Shown piece by piece: positions 17,661 through 25,122 of a DNA stretch of 64,000 nt. A model generated the notes under the pieces. That model ran no database searches. It saw only the letters and a list, made by a program, of their open reading frames with translations, and was not told where the DNA came from. Position numbers and translations under genes: made by a program. Within the stretch, counting starts at the first letter, position 1, and each line of letters begins with the position of its first letter. Origin of the DNA: Desulfobacteraceae bacterium Eth-SRB1. GTDB taxonomy: Bacteria > Desulfobacterota > Desulfobacteria > Desulfobacterales > ETH-SRB1. Location: the NCBI GenBank assembly GCA_004193555.1, contig RPGP01000040.1, positions 1,121,127-1,185,126 on the forward strand, written 5' to 3'.

Positions 17661-18281
17661 TTATTTCCATCTATCAGGCCTGCGCAAAATATATCCGTCG
17701 GTTTTTCTTACTTGATCGGGAAACATACTCTCCGATATTTTTTTGCGACCTATGACAAAAATAGCGTCAGCAACTTTTTTTAATTGTACTGAATGTCTGC
17801 GGGGTGGGAACCCAACAACTACCTTCTTTAGAGGGAAGAGGCGACGAACAGTTTTAATCGGCCCCACAAGATCGCTGTCCCCGGATATTAGAAATGCAGT
17901 ATCAAATTTGTCTTGATATACATCAGTCATTAGTTCGACAGAAATGTTGACATCCGTCATTTTTTCCTCATGAGTAGTCCATAAGTGACCGCATCTATTG
18001 CAACGTATTTCTTTCCCAAGATAATGGCCGTAAAATATACTGCACTCAGGAACTGTACCAAGTGCTTCCAGATATTCTCCTTGCCGCTTGGCCTTTTGCG
18101 GATCGTTTGGCATTGAGGACACACGGCTTGTGAAATACTTTGTTGCAATAAGCTCCTGATAAGGCTTGAGTAATTTTTTTGCAAGCAGGTGTACATTCAA
18201 CCAGTAATACCTTCGCCACCCTTTTTCCTTCATCCCGAAATAAAGGTTAAAACCATCAATATAAACTATTACTCTTTCCAT
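17661..18281 (-). CDS. NYN-domain (PIN-like) nuclease within the cas locus
   Basis: 206 aa, LabA/DUF88-like NYN protein. Acidic active-site residues are all present: Asp9 (VYIDGFN), Asp110 (KMTDVNISVELMTD), Asp135 and Asp137 (SGDSDLVGP). A CNRCG pair (Cys94, Cys97) may be half of a metal-binding knuckle. A metal-dependent ribonuclease is expected. It is not a standard I-C component and lies between cas3 and cas5 in the same direction, followed by the mini-array. A strong promoter about 230 bp upstream carries the predicted target of that mini-array. It could be a guarded toxin, an RNA-processing accessory or a passenger. Confidence 0.85.
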   Translation of the reverse strand: MERVIVYIDGFNLYFGMKEKGWRRYYWLNVHLLAKKLLKPYQELIATKYFTSRVSSMPNDPQKAKRQGEYLEALGTVPECSIFYGHYLGKEIRCNRCGHLWTTHEEKMTDVNISVELMTDVYQDKFDTAFLISGDSDLVGPIKTVRRLFPLKKVVVGFPPRRHSVQLKKVADAIFVIGRKKISESMFPDQVRKTDGYILRRPDRWK

Positions 18282-18392
18282 ATTTTAGTTGCACCTGTAA
18301 GTTTTTTTTGTTTGCTACCGATTGTTATATGATTTATAGAAAATTTTCCTTGATTTACAAGTTAAGTATGTATATAGTATTTATTAAATAGT

Positions 18393-18452
18393 TAGCCCCT
18401 CCAGTGATAGTATCGCTGGATCGACGCCCCTGAAAAGGGGCGTTTCTTTTTT
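18393..18452 (+). repeat. Tandem-hairpin element, copy 1
   Basis: Two adjacent hairpins: CCAGTGATAGTATCGCTGG, then GACGCCCC-TGAAAA-GGGGCG followed by TTTCTTTTTT, terminator-like on the plus strand. A close copy in the same orientation is at 21119-21174, so the two bracket cas3. No plus-strand gene reads into it; on the minus strand it would be in the 5' leader of the NYN transcript. Confidence 0.75.
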
Positions 18453-18502
18453 AAGCAATAATATTGCAAAATTCAAAAATCTTATTTGTGCAAGCGCGTT
18501 TT

Positions 18503-18521
18503 ATTAAATCATCACATTGAA
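18503..18521 (-). promoter_or_regulatory. Predicted Cascade target of the mini-array guide
   Basis: On the minus strand, TTC (18521-18519, the I-C PAM) is followed by AATGTGATGATTTAAT (18518-18503). This agrees with the pseudo-spacer at 15 of 16 positions, with the mismatch at position 12. It abuts the -10 box of the promoter at 18521-18549 and spans its expected start site. Confidence 0.8.
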
Positions 18522-18549
18522 TAATAATGCCGATAAACTTATCTGTCAA
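18521..18549 (-). promoter_or_regulatory. Strong sigma-70-like promoter for NYN-cas5-cas8c-cas7
   Basis: Minus strand TTGACA (18549-18544), exactly 17 bp, TATTAT (18526-18521). It is the best promoter-like sequence in the locus. Its last T is the first base of the TTC PAM. Transcription would start near 18514 and read a 230-nt leader, then NYN. Confidence 0.75.
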
Positions 18550-18602
18550 GAGAATAATTTTAGGTCTCCTGGCAATACTGTATATTTCTTGAACTGCCAT
18601 AT

Positions 18603-20795
18603 CTATTCGATCAGACTCTCTGGTCTGTGAAAAGTCGGATCCTCAGGACAAAGCCCCAAATCATCGCGATAAATATCCGTATTTATTAGTACGCAATACT
18701 GATCATGCAGACGCTCGACACTGCCCGAACATACCAGACTGCTCAGCACCTTTGGATATACCTGTACAGTGAAACGCTGTGCCTTCCTGGCAAAAGATGC
18801 CGGATATTCAGAATAACGCAAACCACTGATGATTTTTTCCGCTTCACCATTCCAGGGGATAATAATAGATTCAGCGCCATCTTTTATAATCCTGAACTTT
18901 TTATCCACGACTCTGAAAGGAAAATTTCCTTTTATTGCGTCTTCGGCAATATCATCCAGTATTTGATATTCATCAAGTTGTTCCCCTCTCATCCAATATA
19001 AAGTCCTGAAATACTCTTCAACGGCTTCAAGCGACAGCGGATCATCGTGATGACGTATTACGGCTTCGGCAGTCTCGGCTGTATGACGGAAATGACCTGG
19101 TGGCAAACCAGTTTCAGACAAAAAAACATAAACCATGCCGCCTTCGGGCAATTTACCTTCTCTGTTACACCGCCCGGCTGCCTGTGCAATAGAATCAATA
19201 CCTGATGTACAGCGATATACCACGGGAAAGTCGATATCTACCCCAGCCTCAATCAACTGTGTGCTTACGACTCGACAAGGAAAACCTTTGGAAAGAGCGC
19301 TTCTTATCTCTTTAAACTTCTTTGTTCTGTGTGCGGAACACATCAAAGCGCTAAGGTGATAACAACCTTCCCGACATCGAATACTTTCAAAGACTAATCT
19401 GGCGTGTTTGCGTGTATTTACAATACACAAAACCTGATTATGTGTCTTTAGTCGGTCTGATAGAACACTATCAGAAAGTGCAGGTAAAATTTCAATGTGA
19501 ATACGTTTAAAGAGGTTGTAAAGTTTTGCGGGATCAGGGATAATTTCTAACACCCCATCTAGACCGTCTTTAAAATTCTCATTTGTCGATAAAGCAGGCT
19601 GTGTGGCAGTACACAAGACAATTGTTGTTCTATATGCGGATGAAAGTTCTCTTAACGCCTCCATGCAGGGTCTCAAAAGTGGAACAGGGAGCATCTGTGC
19701 TTCGTCTAATATAATCACACTCTTTGCAATATTATGGATTTTTCTGCAACGTGATGACCTGCAACTGTATAGCGACTCAAAAAACTGGACATTGGTTGTA
19801 ACTATCAGCGGAGCATCCCAGTTTTCAGCAGCCAGACGGGAGCGATGATCTTCTTCTTTCGGTTCAAAATTGCTGTAATGTTCCAGTACAGCATCTTCTC
19901 CCAAAATTTCTCGAAATACAGCAGCATTTTGCTCAATAATACTCGTGTACGGAATAACGTAAATAATTCTTTCAAGACCGTGTTTGAGCGCGTGTTTCAT
20001 TGCAAAAGCAAGAGACGAAAGTGTCTTTCCACCTCCGGTGGGAACCGTTAAAGAAAACAAGCCCTGTGGGGATTCGGCAGCATCAAGACAATTTTTTAAA
20101 ATTTTTATCCTATGTTCATTTATCAGCGTATTCGAAGCGCTCACAATCAGTTTATTGAGCGCTAAGGTCAGTTTATGATCCATTTCAGAGAGATCAGGAT
20201 AGCCTTTTCGCCATAAAGATTTTTTGCTATCCATAAAGGCTTCTGTATCCAGAAAGTCCGCATCGACAAGACTTGAGAAGATCATCCTGACAAAAAAGGA
20301 AAGTTGGAATCCAAAACGCTTTTGATTCAAGGAAAAAGGCAGGCAGTTTAATCTTGGATTGTTAAAAACTTGATTCTGGTAGGAAGAATAATCATAGATT
20401 CTTTTTTCAAGCCTTTTAATGAGGCATGAACTATTGTTTGATTTGCCGTCCGGAAGTCCGGCATGATGTCCGGCAATAGCATAAGCCAATATTTTACCTT
20501 TATCTTTTAAAAGTTTGAAAGCATGTTGCGCCCCAGCAGTGGAATGATCGACGCGTCCCGGCTTTGTTTCAATGTGAGCATCGTTTCCTTCTTCAGCGCC
20601 AAGCATTTTCTGAAATTCATCCGAATACTTTCCAATGTCATGCCACAACCCAGCTATATATCCCCACTCTCCGGCGCCATAAGCATCGGCAAACGACATG
20701 GCCATTTCTGCAACATTTTTCAGATGTTCTTTAAGCGGCTGCCAGTCGGAGTGAGTTTTTCCATCCAGGGTGTGCGCATAATATTTTTTGTCCAT
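18603..20795 (-). CDS. cas3: CRISPR-associated helicase-nuclease Cas3 with HD domain
   Basis: 730 aa. The N-terminal HD nuclease has His24, WHDIGKYSDEF (His52-Asp53), DHSTAGAQHA and AGHHAGLPDG. The SF2 helicase has Walker A TVPTGGGKT (about 250), a DEAQ box (ILDEAQMLP), LCTATQPAL motif III and QAAGRCNREG motif VI. It degrades DNA after Cascade binding. The gene is separated from the cas5 block by NYN and the promoter region, so it probably has its own control. It is bracketed by two tandem-hairpin elements. Confidence 0.97.
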   Translation of the reverse strand: MDKKYYAHTLDGKTHSDWQPLKEHLKNVAEMAMSFADAYGAGEWGYIAGLWHDIGKYSDEFQKMLGAEEGNDAHIETKPGRVDHSTAGAQHAFKLLKDKGKILAYAIAGHHAGLPDGKSNNSSCLIKRLEKRIYDYSSYQNQVFNNPRLNCLPFSLNQKRFGFQLSFFVRMIFSSLVDADFLDTEAFMDSKKSLWRKGYPDLSEMDHKLTLALNKLIVSASNTLINEHRIKILKNCLDAAESPQGLFSLTVPTGGGKTLSSLAFAMKHALKHGLERIIYVIPYTSIIEQNAAVFREILGEDAVLEHYSNFEPKEEDHRSRLAAENWDAPLIVTTNVQFFESLYSCRSSRCRKIHNIAKSVIILDEAQMLPVPLLRPCMEALRELSSAYRTTIVLCTATQPALSTNENFKDGLDGVLEIIPDPAKLYNLFKRIHIEILPALSDSVLSDRLKTHNQVLCIVNTRKHARLVFESIRCREGCYHLSALMCSAHRTKKFKEIRSALSKGFPCRVVSTQLIEAGVDIDFPVVYRCTSGIDSIAQAAGRCNREGKLPEGGMVYVFLSETGLPPGHFRHTAETAEAVIRHHDDPLSLEAVEEYFRTLYWMRGEQLDEYQILDDIAEDAIKGNFPFRVVDKKFRIIKDGAESIIIPWNGEAEKIISGLRYSEYPASFARKAQRFTVQVYPKVLSSLVCSGSVERLHDQYCVLINTDIYRDDLGLCPEDPTFHRPESLIE

Positions 20796-20891
20796 ACTCC
20801 TGTTAATCTCCTTTTTATATTTAAAAAGACAAGCATTTGTTAAACCCCCTCGTTATTATTAAACAAGCAATAATCCAAGAGCTCTAAAATT

Positions 20892-21070
20892 GATGGCTTC
20901 GTAAAAAGTCCAAAAATACCGTTTTCCGTCATTCCAGCGAAAGCCGGGCACGTAGTGACACGAAGTGAAGCATAAGCGCTAACCTTTAGCGCTATCCAGT
21001 CTTTTCAAGCAGTTGTAAACCATCTGGACTCCGGTTTTCACCGGAGTGACGACTTTTTACAAGTTCATCA
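20892..21070. repeat. Dispersed inverted-repeat element, family B copy 1
   Basis: Ends are GATGGCTTCGTAAAAAGTC and GACTTTTTACAAGTTCATC; the interior has TCATTCCAGCGAAAGCCGG and CCGGTTTTCACCGGAGTGACG. Related copies lie at 53741-53860 and 58724-58904. It fills much of the 428-bp gap upstream of cas3. Confidence 0.85.
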
Positions 21071-21118
21071 AAAATCATTGACTTTATTTTCATTTTAGTG
21101 CAAGTATTTCACAAAAGA

Positions 21119-21174
21119 TAGCCCCCCAGCGATAGCATCGCCGGGCCGACGCCCCTTTTGGGGCGTTTCTTTTT
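21119..21174 (+). repeat. Tandem-hairpin element, copy 2
   Basis: CCCAGCGATAGCATCGCCGGG hairpin (written in two parts: CCCAGCGATAG and CATCGCCGGG), then GACGCCCC-TTTT-GGGGCG with TTTCTTTTT. Same layout and strand as 18393-18452. Confidence 0.75.
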
Positions 21175-21223
21175 GCAGCCATAAAAAAAGCCGCCGAGGA
21201 TTTACTGAAAAAGAGCGTTTGTT

Positions 21224-21553
21224 TCACTCACGGTTGCTTTCCTCATCATTGAGTTCAACAATGCATTTGCAGGTGGGACAGCGAAAATGCATGCAGTCGA
21301 TCTCTTGAAACCGCAACCCAGTATCCTCAATAGTTCCGTCACTTTTTTTATAGGTCATCAAGTGTCCGTCACTGGAAACATCTTCAAGCAACCCGCAATC
21401 GGGACATTCCAGCAATTCGCGGTCGCCTGTAAAAATACATATCGCCTCCGCCTGCATTTGTGCGGCAGCAAAAGCTTTGGCTACCTTGGAAATATCCTGA
21501 ACCAAATCGTTAAAAAGTTTCGTCTTGTTCGCCATCCTTAAAATCTTAGTCAT
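21224..21553 (-). CDS. Small zinc-ribbon-like hypothetical protein
   Basis: 109 aa, unknown function. An N-terminal helix (NDLVQDISKVAKAFAAAQMQAEA) is followed by two CxxC pairs, LECPDCG and FRCPTCK, that could bind one zinc or iron. Its start overlaps the stop of the upstream exonuclease gene (ATGA), so it is probably made together with it. An alternative ATG is six codons in. It is not a recognised family to me. Confidence 0.7.
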   Translation of the reverse strand: MTKILRMANKTKLFNDLVQDISKVAKAFAAAQMQAEAICIFTGDRELLECPDCGLLEDVSSDGHLMTYKKSDGTIEDTGLRFQEIDCMHFRCPTCKCIVELNDEESNRE

Positions 21554-22083
21554 TTCTCCATTTCAAGCCATATCAAGGCCGCAAGTTTCGCATCATCAAG
21601 CGCCCGGTGCATCTGCATTTGATTGCATGATTCTCCGAGCAGATATCGGCTCACTGTTTCAAGTTTATGATTGGGCAGATTCGGGTATAGCTTTCTGCTC
21701 ATTTTTAGGGTGCACAAGGATTGATTGTTCAGACTCATGCTGAGTAAAGCAAATTCATGTTTTAAAAATACGATATCAAAGCTTGCATTGTGGGCTATTA
21801 GAATACTTCCGGCAATGAATTTGTAAAACTCCGGCAGTACTTCATCCGGTTTGGGTTCGCCGCCTAACATTTCATTTGTTATGCCGTGTACCTTTTGGAC
21901 TTGCCAGGGGATTTTTTTGTCGACATCGATAAGACTGCTGAATTCAGCGACAATGCCATGATTTTCGATAGCAACAGCGCCGATTTCTATTACCCTGTCT
22001 CCGTTTTTAGGCGAAAAACCGGTTGTTTCTACATCCAGTGCTACATACCGACCGGTCGATTTTATACGATTACAGGTTAGCAT
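21550..22083 (-). CDS. DnaQ-like 3'-5' exonuclease
   Basis: 177 aa single exonuclease domain of the DEDDh type: ALDVETTG (Asp, Glu), AHNASFDIVFL (Asp), and the C-terminal HRALDDAKL (His, Asp). It resembles the epsilon subunit or the PolC exonuclease domain but stands alone, without a polymerase. Likely role is in proofreading or removing DNA ends. Followed by the overlapping zinc-ribbon protein gene; preceded by a nitroreductase remnant. Confidence 0.9.
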   Translation of the reverse strand: MLTCNRIKSTGRYVALDVETTGFSPKNGDRVIEIGAVAIENHGIVAEFSSLIDVDKKIPWQVQKVHGITNEMLGGEPKPDEVLPEFYKFIAGSILIAHNASFDIVFLKHEFALLSMSLNNQSLCTLKMSRKLYPNLPNHKLETVSRYLLGESCNQMQMHRALDDAKLAALIWLEMEK

Positions 22084-22302
22084 CTAAACTACCTTCCACT
22101 TTTCAAAGGTCTTTCGCACAGACCGTCTTTTTAATAAAGCTTTCTCAACCGGAATATTGCCGTCAAGCCGTGGGGCAGGCAGTTTTACGATTTCTTTGGA
22201 TTTGTCAATAGTCATGGCTTCACCCATTGATAGAGGAAAGCATGCGATGCTTAATAAAAAAAATATTTCATAAATCACAGCAAGTATAAAGTATTTTTTC
22301 AT
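22084..22302 (-). pseudogene. N-terminal fragment of a SagB/nitroreductase-like protein
   Basis: About 72 codons: a signal-peptide-like stretch (KKYFILAVIYEIFFLLSIAC) followed by IVKLPAPRLDGNIPVEKALLKRRSVR, which is the conserved lead-in of SagB/ThcOx-type FMN oxidoreductases. After RRSVR the frame reads nine unrelated residues to a stop, and no nitroreductase core follows. Hence a truncated gene. The ATG at 22302 is preferred; an ATG 12 codons upstream exists. Confidence 0.6.
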
Positions 22303-22328
22303 TACTGACACCATGAGGGTGTTCCTGA

Positions 22329-23078
22329 CTATTTGCAAAGATGGGAAATGAAATCTTTCATTTTCCTGAGTAGCGGCTTTTTGATATAAACTTTCAAATA
22401 AAGATCCCCGGGCTTCCCCCCGCCTTTTCCATTTTTACCCATTCCGGCGAGTCTGATTCGCTGCCCTTCTCTGACCCCTGGTGGAATTTTGACAACCAGC
22501 TTTCTGGACTTTTTCCTTAAGAAATATGCATACGGACCACCTTGCTCGGCCTTTAGCGGGTCCAGATGAATAATGTCGTTGATGTCGGCCCCGTTTTTCG
22601 GTAATTCAATGCCGCCGATTTTTTTTAAAATATACTGATAGAGTTTACCAAAGGGTCCTTGCAGCGGGAATTGCATTTGATTATGTTTTTTAAATTCAAA
22701 GCCACGGTGTCCCTGACCGTAAAATTCCCTGAAGATCTCGTCATAATGCCTGAATCCAAACGCTTTGGCCATTTCTTCAAAAATTTGATTTATATCCGAA
22801 CCGCTGAAGATATCCTGTTCAGAATAATTTTTTCTAAACTGACTGTAAGCAGAAGACCCGAACTGCTGTCTCAACATATCATATTCACGTTTTTTTCCCA
22901 GGTCTGAGAGAACAGCATAGGCTTCGTTAACGCTTTTCATTTTTTCAGCGCTTTCAGGGTGCTCTTTGTTTCGATCCGGGTGATATTTAAAGGCCAGTTT
23001 CCGGTAAGCTTTTTTGATTTGCTTCTGGCCGGCATCTTTGTCTAAACCCAGTATCTGGTAATAATCTTTTTGTTCCAT
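22329..23078 (-). CDS. DnaJ/CbpA-like J-domain co-chaperone
   Basis: 249 aa. The J domain is at residues 4-70 with HPD (YHPDRN), then a Phe/charged linker and a C-terminal substrate-binding domain ([35 protein letters not shown]). No CxxCxGxG zinc repeats, so CbpA-like. It should stimulate DnaK. I start at ATG 23078 (MEQKDYYQ) because the frame further upstream runs into the tRNA gene. Confidence 0.9.
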   Translation of the reverse strand: MEQKDYYQILGLDKDAGQKQIKKAYRKLAFKYHPDRNKEHPESAEKMKSVNEAYAVLSDLGKKREYDMLRQQFGSSAYSQFRKNYSEQDIFSGSDINQIFEEMAKAFGFRHYDEIFREFYGQGHRGFEFKKHNQMQFPLQGPFGKLYQYILKKIGGIELPKNGADINDIIHLDPLKAEQGGPYAYFLRKKSRKLVVKIPPGVREGQRIRLAGMGKNGKGGGKPGDLYLKVYIKKPLLRKMKDFISHLCK

Positions 23079-23163
23079 AAAAAATATTGTTTCAGGCCAA
23101 ATCGGCACAAATAATAAAAAAGGGCTCACAAGCAATGATGCCGGTAAAGCCCTGTTATTAAAC

Positions 23164-23238
23164 TGGTAGGCGGTACTGGGTTTGAACCAGTGACTTCTAC
23201 CGTGTGAAGGTAGCACTCTCCCGCTGAGTTAACCGCCC
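23164..23238 (-). tRNA. tRNA-Val (anticodon CAC)
   Basis: Full cloverleaf on the minus strand: acceptor GGGCGGT/ACCGCCT, D-arm ACTC/GAGT, anticodon stem CTACC/GGTAG with loop TTCACAC, T-arm ACTGG-TTCAAAC-CCAGT, discriminator A and an encoded CCA. It decodes GUG. Confidence 0.97.
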
Positions 23239-23668
23239 GTTATTTGAATACCTGAATTACAATTAATATCAAAATAATTAGGTAAGCGTTCATCACGGAA
23301 CGCTGAAAATAGAAATTGGAAATTTGGCCTTTATGCTTTGTATCGGTTTACAGTTGTCGGTTCACAGTTCACGGTTATCCTAATAAACTATGCAATAACT
23401 AAAGCATTTTGGATATTGATCTAACTCCTTGAATTAATAGTTTTAAAGCTTCAAAAGAGGGCTGCATAATTCTCTTATGCTTTTTGTCTTTTTCAACCGT
23501 GAACCGATAACTGTAAACCGTAAACATTCACCAACTCGTAAACTCGTTTCATCTCTCCCCAATTTCTACTTTCCAATTTCAAGTTTCAAGCTGTGAACAA
23601 CTACAGTAATAGTTTATCAGATTTTAAGTCAAGCGTTTTAAGCTGATAGTGAATTGATATATTTTTCC
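23239..23668. other. Non-coding gap with dispersed repeat fragments
   Basis: No gene seen. It contains a copy of the GTTCATCACGGAACGC...AAATTGGAAATTT repeat (about 23282-23325) and an inverted pair of CGGTTTACAGTTGTCGGTTC (23344) and GAACCGATAACTGTAAACCG (about 23502-23521). These match tracts near 48560-48600. Confidence 0.6.
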
Positions 23669-24199
23669 TTATGTTGAGTTTCCGAGCGCTTCTATCTCTT
23701 CCGGCGTAGGGAGATCTTTAAGATCTTTTAAGTCAAATATTTCCAGAAACTGCTTTGTTGTTGCATAAATTAAAGGGCGGCCCGGGATTTCTTTGCGCCC
23801 CAGAACCCGTATCAGTTTTCGCTCAAGCAGCATCCGCAGGATGCCTCCGCAATCAACGCCCCTTATCTGTTCAATATCGCTCCGTATTATCGGCTGTTTG
23901 TAGGCAATGATCGCAAGAGTTTCTAAGGCTGCTTTACTTACACGGAATGGATTGGGCCGTATTAAGCGTTTGATCCATTTTGTATATTCAGGCCTTGTGC
24001 GTATCTGATAACCGCCTGCAACCTCGCGTAAAAAAAAGCCGCCCTTACGTGTTTCATATTCTTCTGAAAGCGCAAGCAGCACTTCTCGAATCTCTTTTGT
24101 TTCAGCAAAGGGAAGTAGTTTTTTAAGGTGGTCTACTGTAAGCGGGGTATCTGAAACAAACAGCAGGCTTTCAATTATATTTTTTGTGTCTTCAATCAT
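23669..24199 (-). CDS. scpB: Segregation and condensation protein B
   Basis: 176 aa. Two winged-helix domains; conserved KAALETLAIIAYKQPIIRSDIEQIRGVDCGGILRMLLERKLI and GRPLIYATTKQFLEIFDL. It works with ScpA and SMC in chromosome compaction. Overlaps the end of scpA by 8 bp, the usual order. Confidence 0.96.
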   Translation of the reverse strand: MIEDTKNIIESLLFVSDTPLTVDHLKKLLPFAETKEIREVLLALSEEYETRKGGFFLREVAGGYQIRTRPEYTKWIKRLIRPNPFRVSKAALETLAIIAYKQPIIRSDIEQIRGVDCGGILRMLLERKLIRVLGRKEIPGRPLIYATTKQFLEIFDLKDLKDLPTPEEIEALGNST

Positions 24200-24905
24200 A
24201 AAAAAGTCTTATAATGCCGGTTTGAACATGCTGGACAATACGGACAAGGCGAACTTTAACCATTTCTAATATTGCAAGAAAAGTCAATATAATATCGCCT
24301 TTGCCGGCATTTGAGGAAAACAGCTCGTTAAAAGTTATTGATTCCTGCTTTTCAAAGATTTCCACGAGTTCGGTAATTCTGTCTTTCACAGAAATCCTGT
24401 TGACAGTAAATTGCATTCCGACATCAGCAGATATGTTTTTTAGTATTTTTTGAAAAGCATCGATGAGCTCAAACAGGCCTACATTTATAATTTCTTCATC
24501 ATCGCTTATGGAATAATCTTCTTTATCCGCGCTTCTGACAAATGTGTTTTCGCCCAGGATATCCCTTGCGGCCAGATGCTCGGCTGCTGACTTCATCTGC
24601 AGATATTGCATAAGTGGTTCTATAATTTCTGTGCGAGGATCTTCTTCAGAGACATTATCTTCATGCGCTGGAAGCAGCATTTTTGATTTTATCTGTGTCA
24701 GCGTTGCCGCCATAACTATAAAGTCGCCGGCAAGATCTATATTCATCGACTTCATTAATTCCAGATATGAAAGATACTGGTTTGTTATCAGGGCGATCGG
24801 AATATCATAGATATCCACTTCATTTTTTTTTATCAGGTAAATCAGAAGGTCCATAGGCCCTTCAAAAATATTATCGAGATTTACTTTATAGTTATTTTCT
24901 GACAT
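24192..24905 (-). CDS. scpA: Segregation and condensation protein A
   Basis: 237 aa kleisin. Starts at ATG 24905 with YKVNLDNIFEGPMDLLIYLIKKNEVDIYDIPIALITNQYL, the canonical N-terminus that binds the SMC neck; the C-terminal winged helix includes GDIILTFLAILEMVKVRLV. A longer frame upstream runs into repeat sequence and is not credible. Operon with scpB. Confidence 0.95.
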   Translation of the reverse strand: MSENNYKVNLDNIFEGPMDLLIYLIKKNEVDIYDIPIALITNQYLSYLELMKSMNIDLAGDFIVMAATLTQIKSKMLLPAHEDNVSEEDPRTEIIEPLMQYLQMKSAAEHLAARDILGENTFVRSADKEDYSISDDEEIINVGLFELIDAFQKILKNISADVGMQFTVNRISVKDRITELVEIFEKQESITFNELFSSNAGKGDIILTFLAILEMVKVRLVRIVQHVQTGIIRLFYD

Positions 24906-24926
24906 AAATTTAATAGTATAGATGAG

Positions 24927-25113
24927 TAAAAAGTGCCTAAAGTGAGCTAAAGTGCCTAAAGTTGTGGTACGCCTTCGGCGTGCTAATTGATAACCCAAAG
25001 ATAGAAGGATTTGGCCATTCCTTTCGCATTAATAACTTAAGAAACTTATACAATTGGCAGAATTCCTTAACTTTAGGCACTTTAATATACTTTAGCTCAC
25101 TTTAGGCACTTTT
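24927..25113. repeat. Diverged relative of family A repeat
   Basis: Shares the AGTGCCTAAAGTGAGCTAAA arms of the 275-bp family in inverted orientation (24930-24962 and 25072-25112) but has a different centre. It separates trpS from scpA. Confidence 0.75.
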
Positions 25114-25122
25114 ATATACGGA

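Noticed and set aside
18451-18600. 49-codon minus-strand ORF beginning MAVQEIYSIARRPK, 3 bp after the cas3 stop
   Set aside because: No family recognised, and the strong promoter and predicted Cascade target lie inside it. It may be a fortuitous frame, though a tiny cas3-linked gene cannot be excluded.
23079-23216. 46-residue N-terminal extension of the DnaJ-like protein
   Set aside because: It overlaps the tRNA-Val gene, and the J domain starts exactly at the ATG at 23078.
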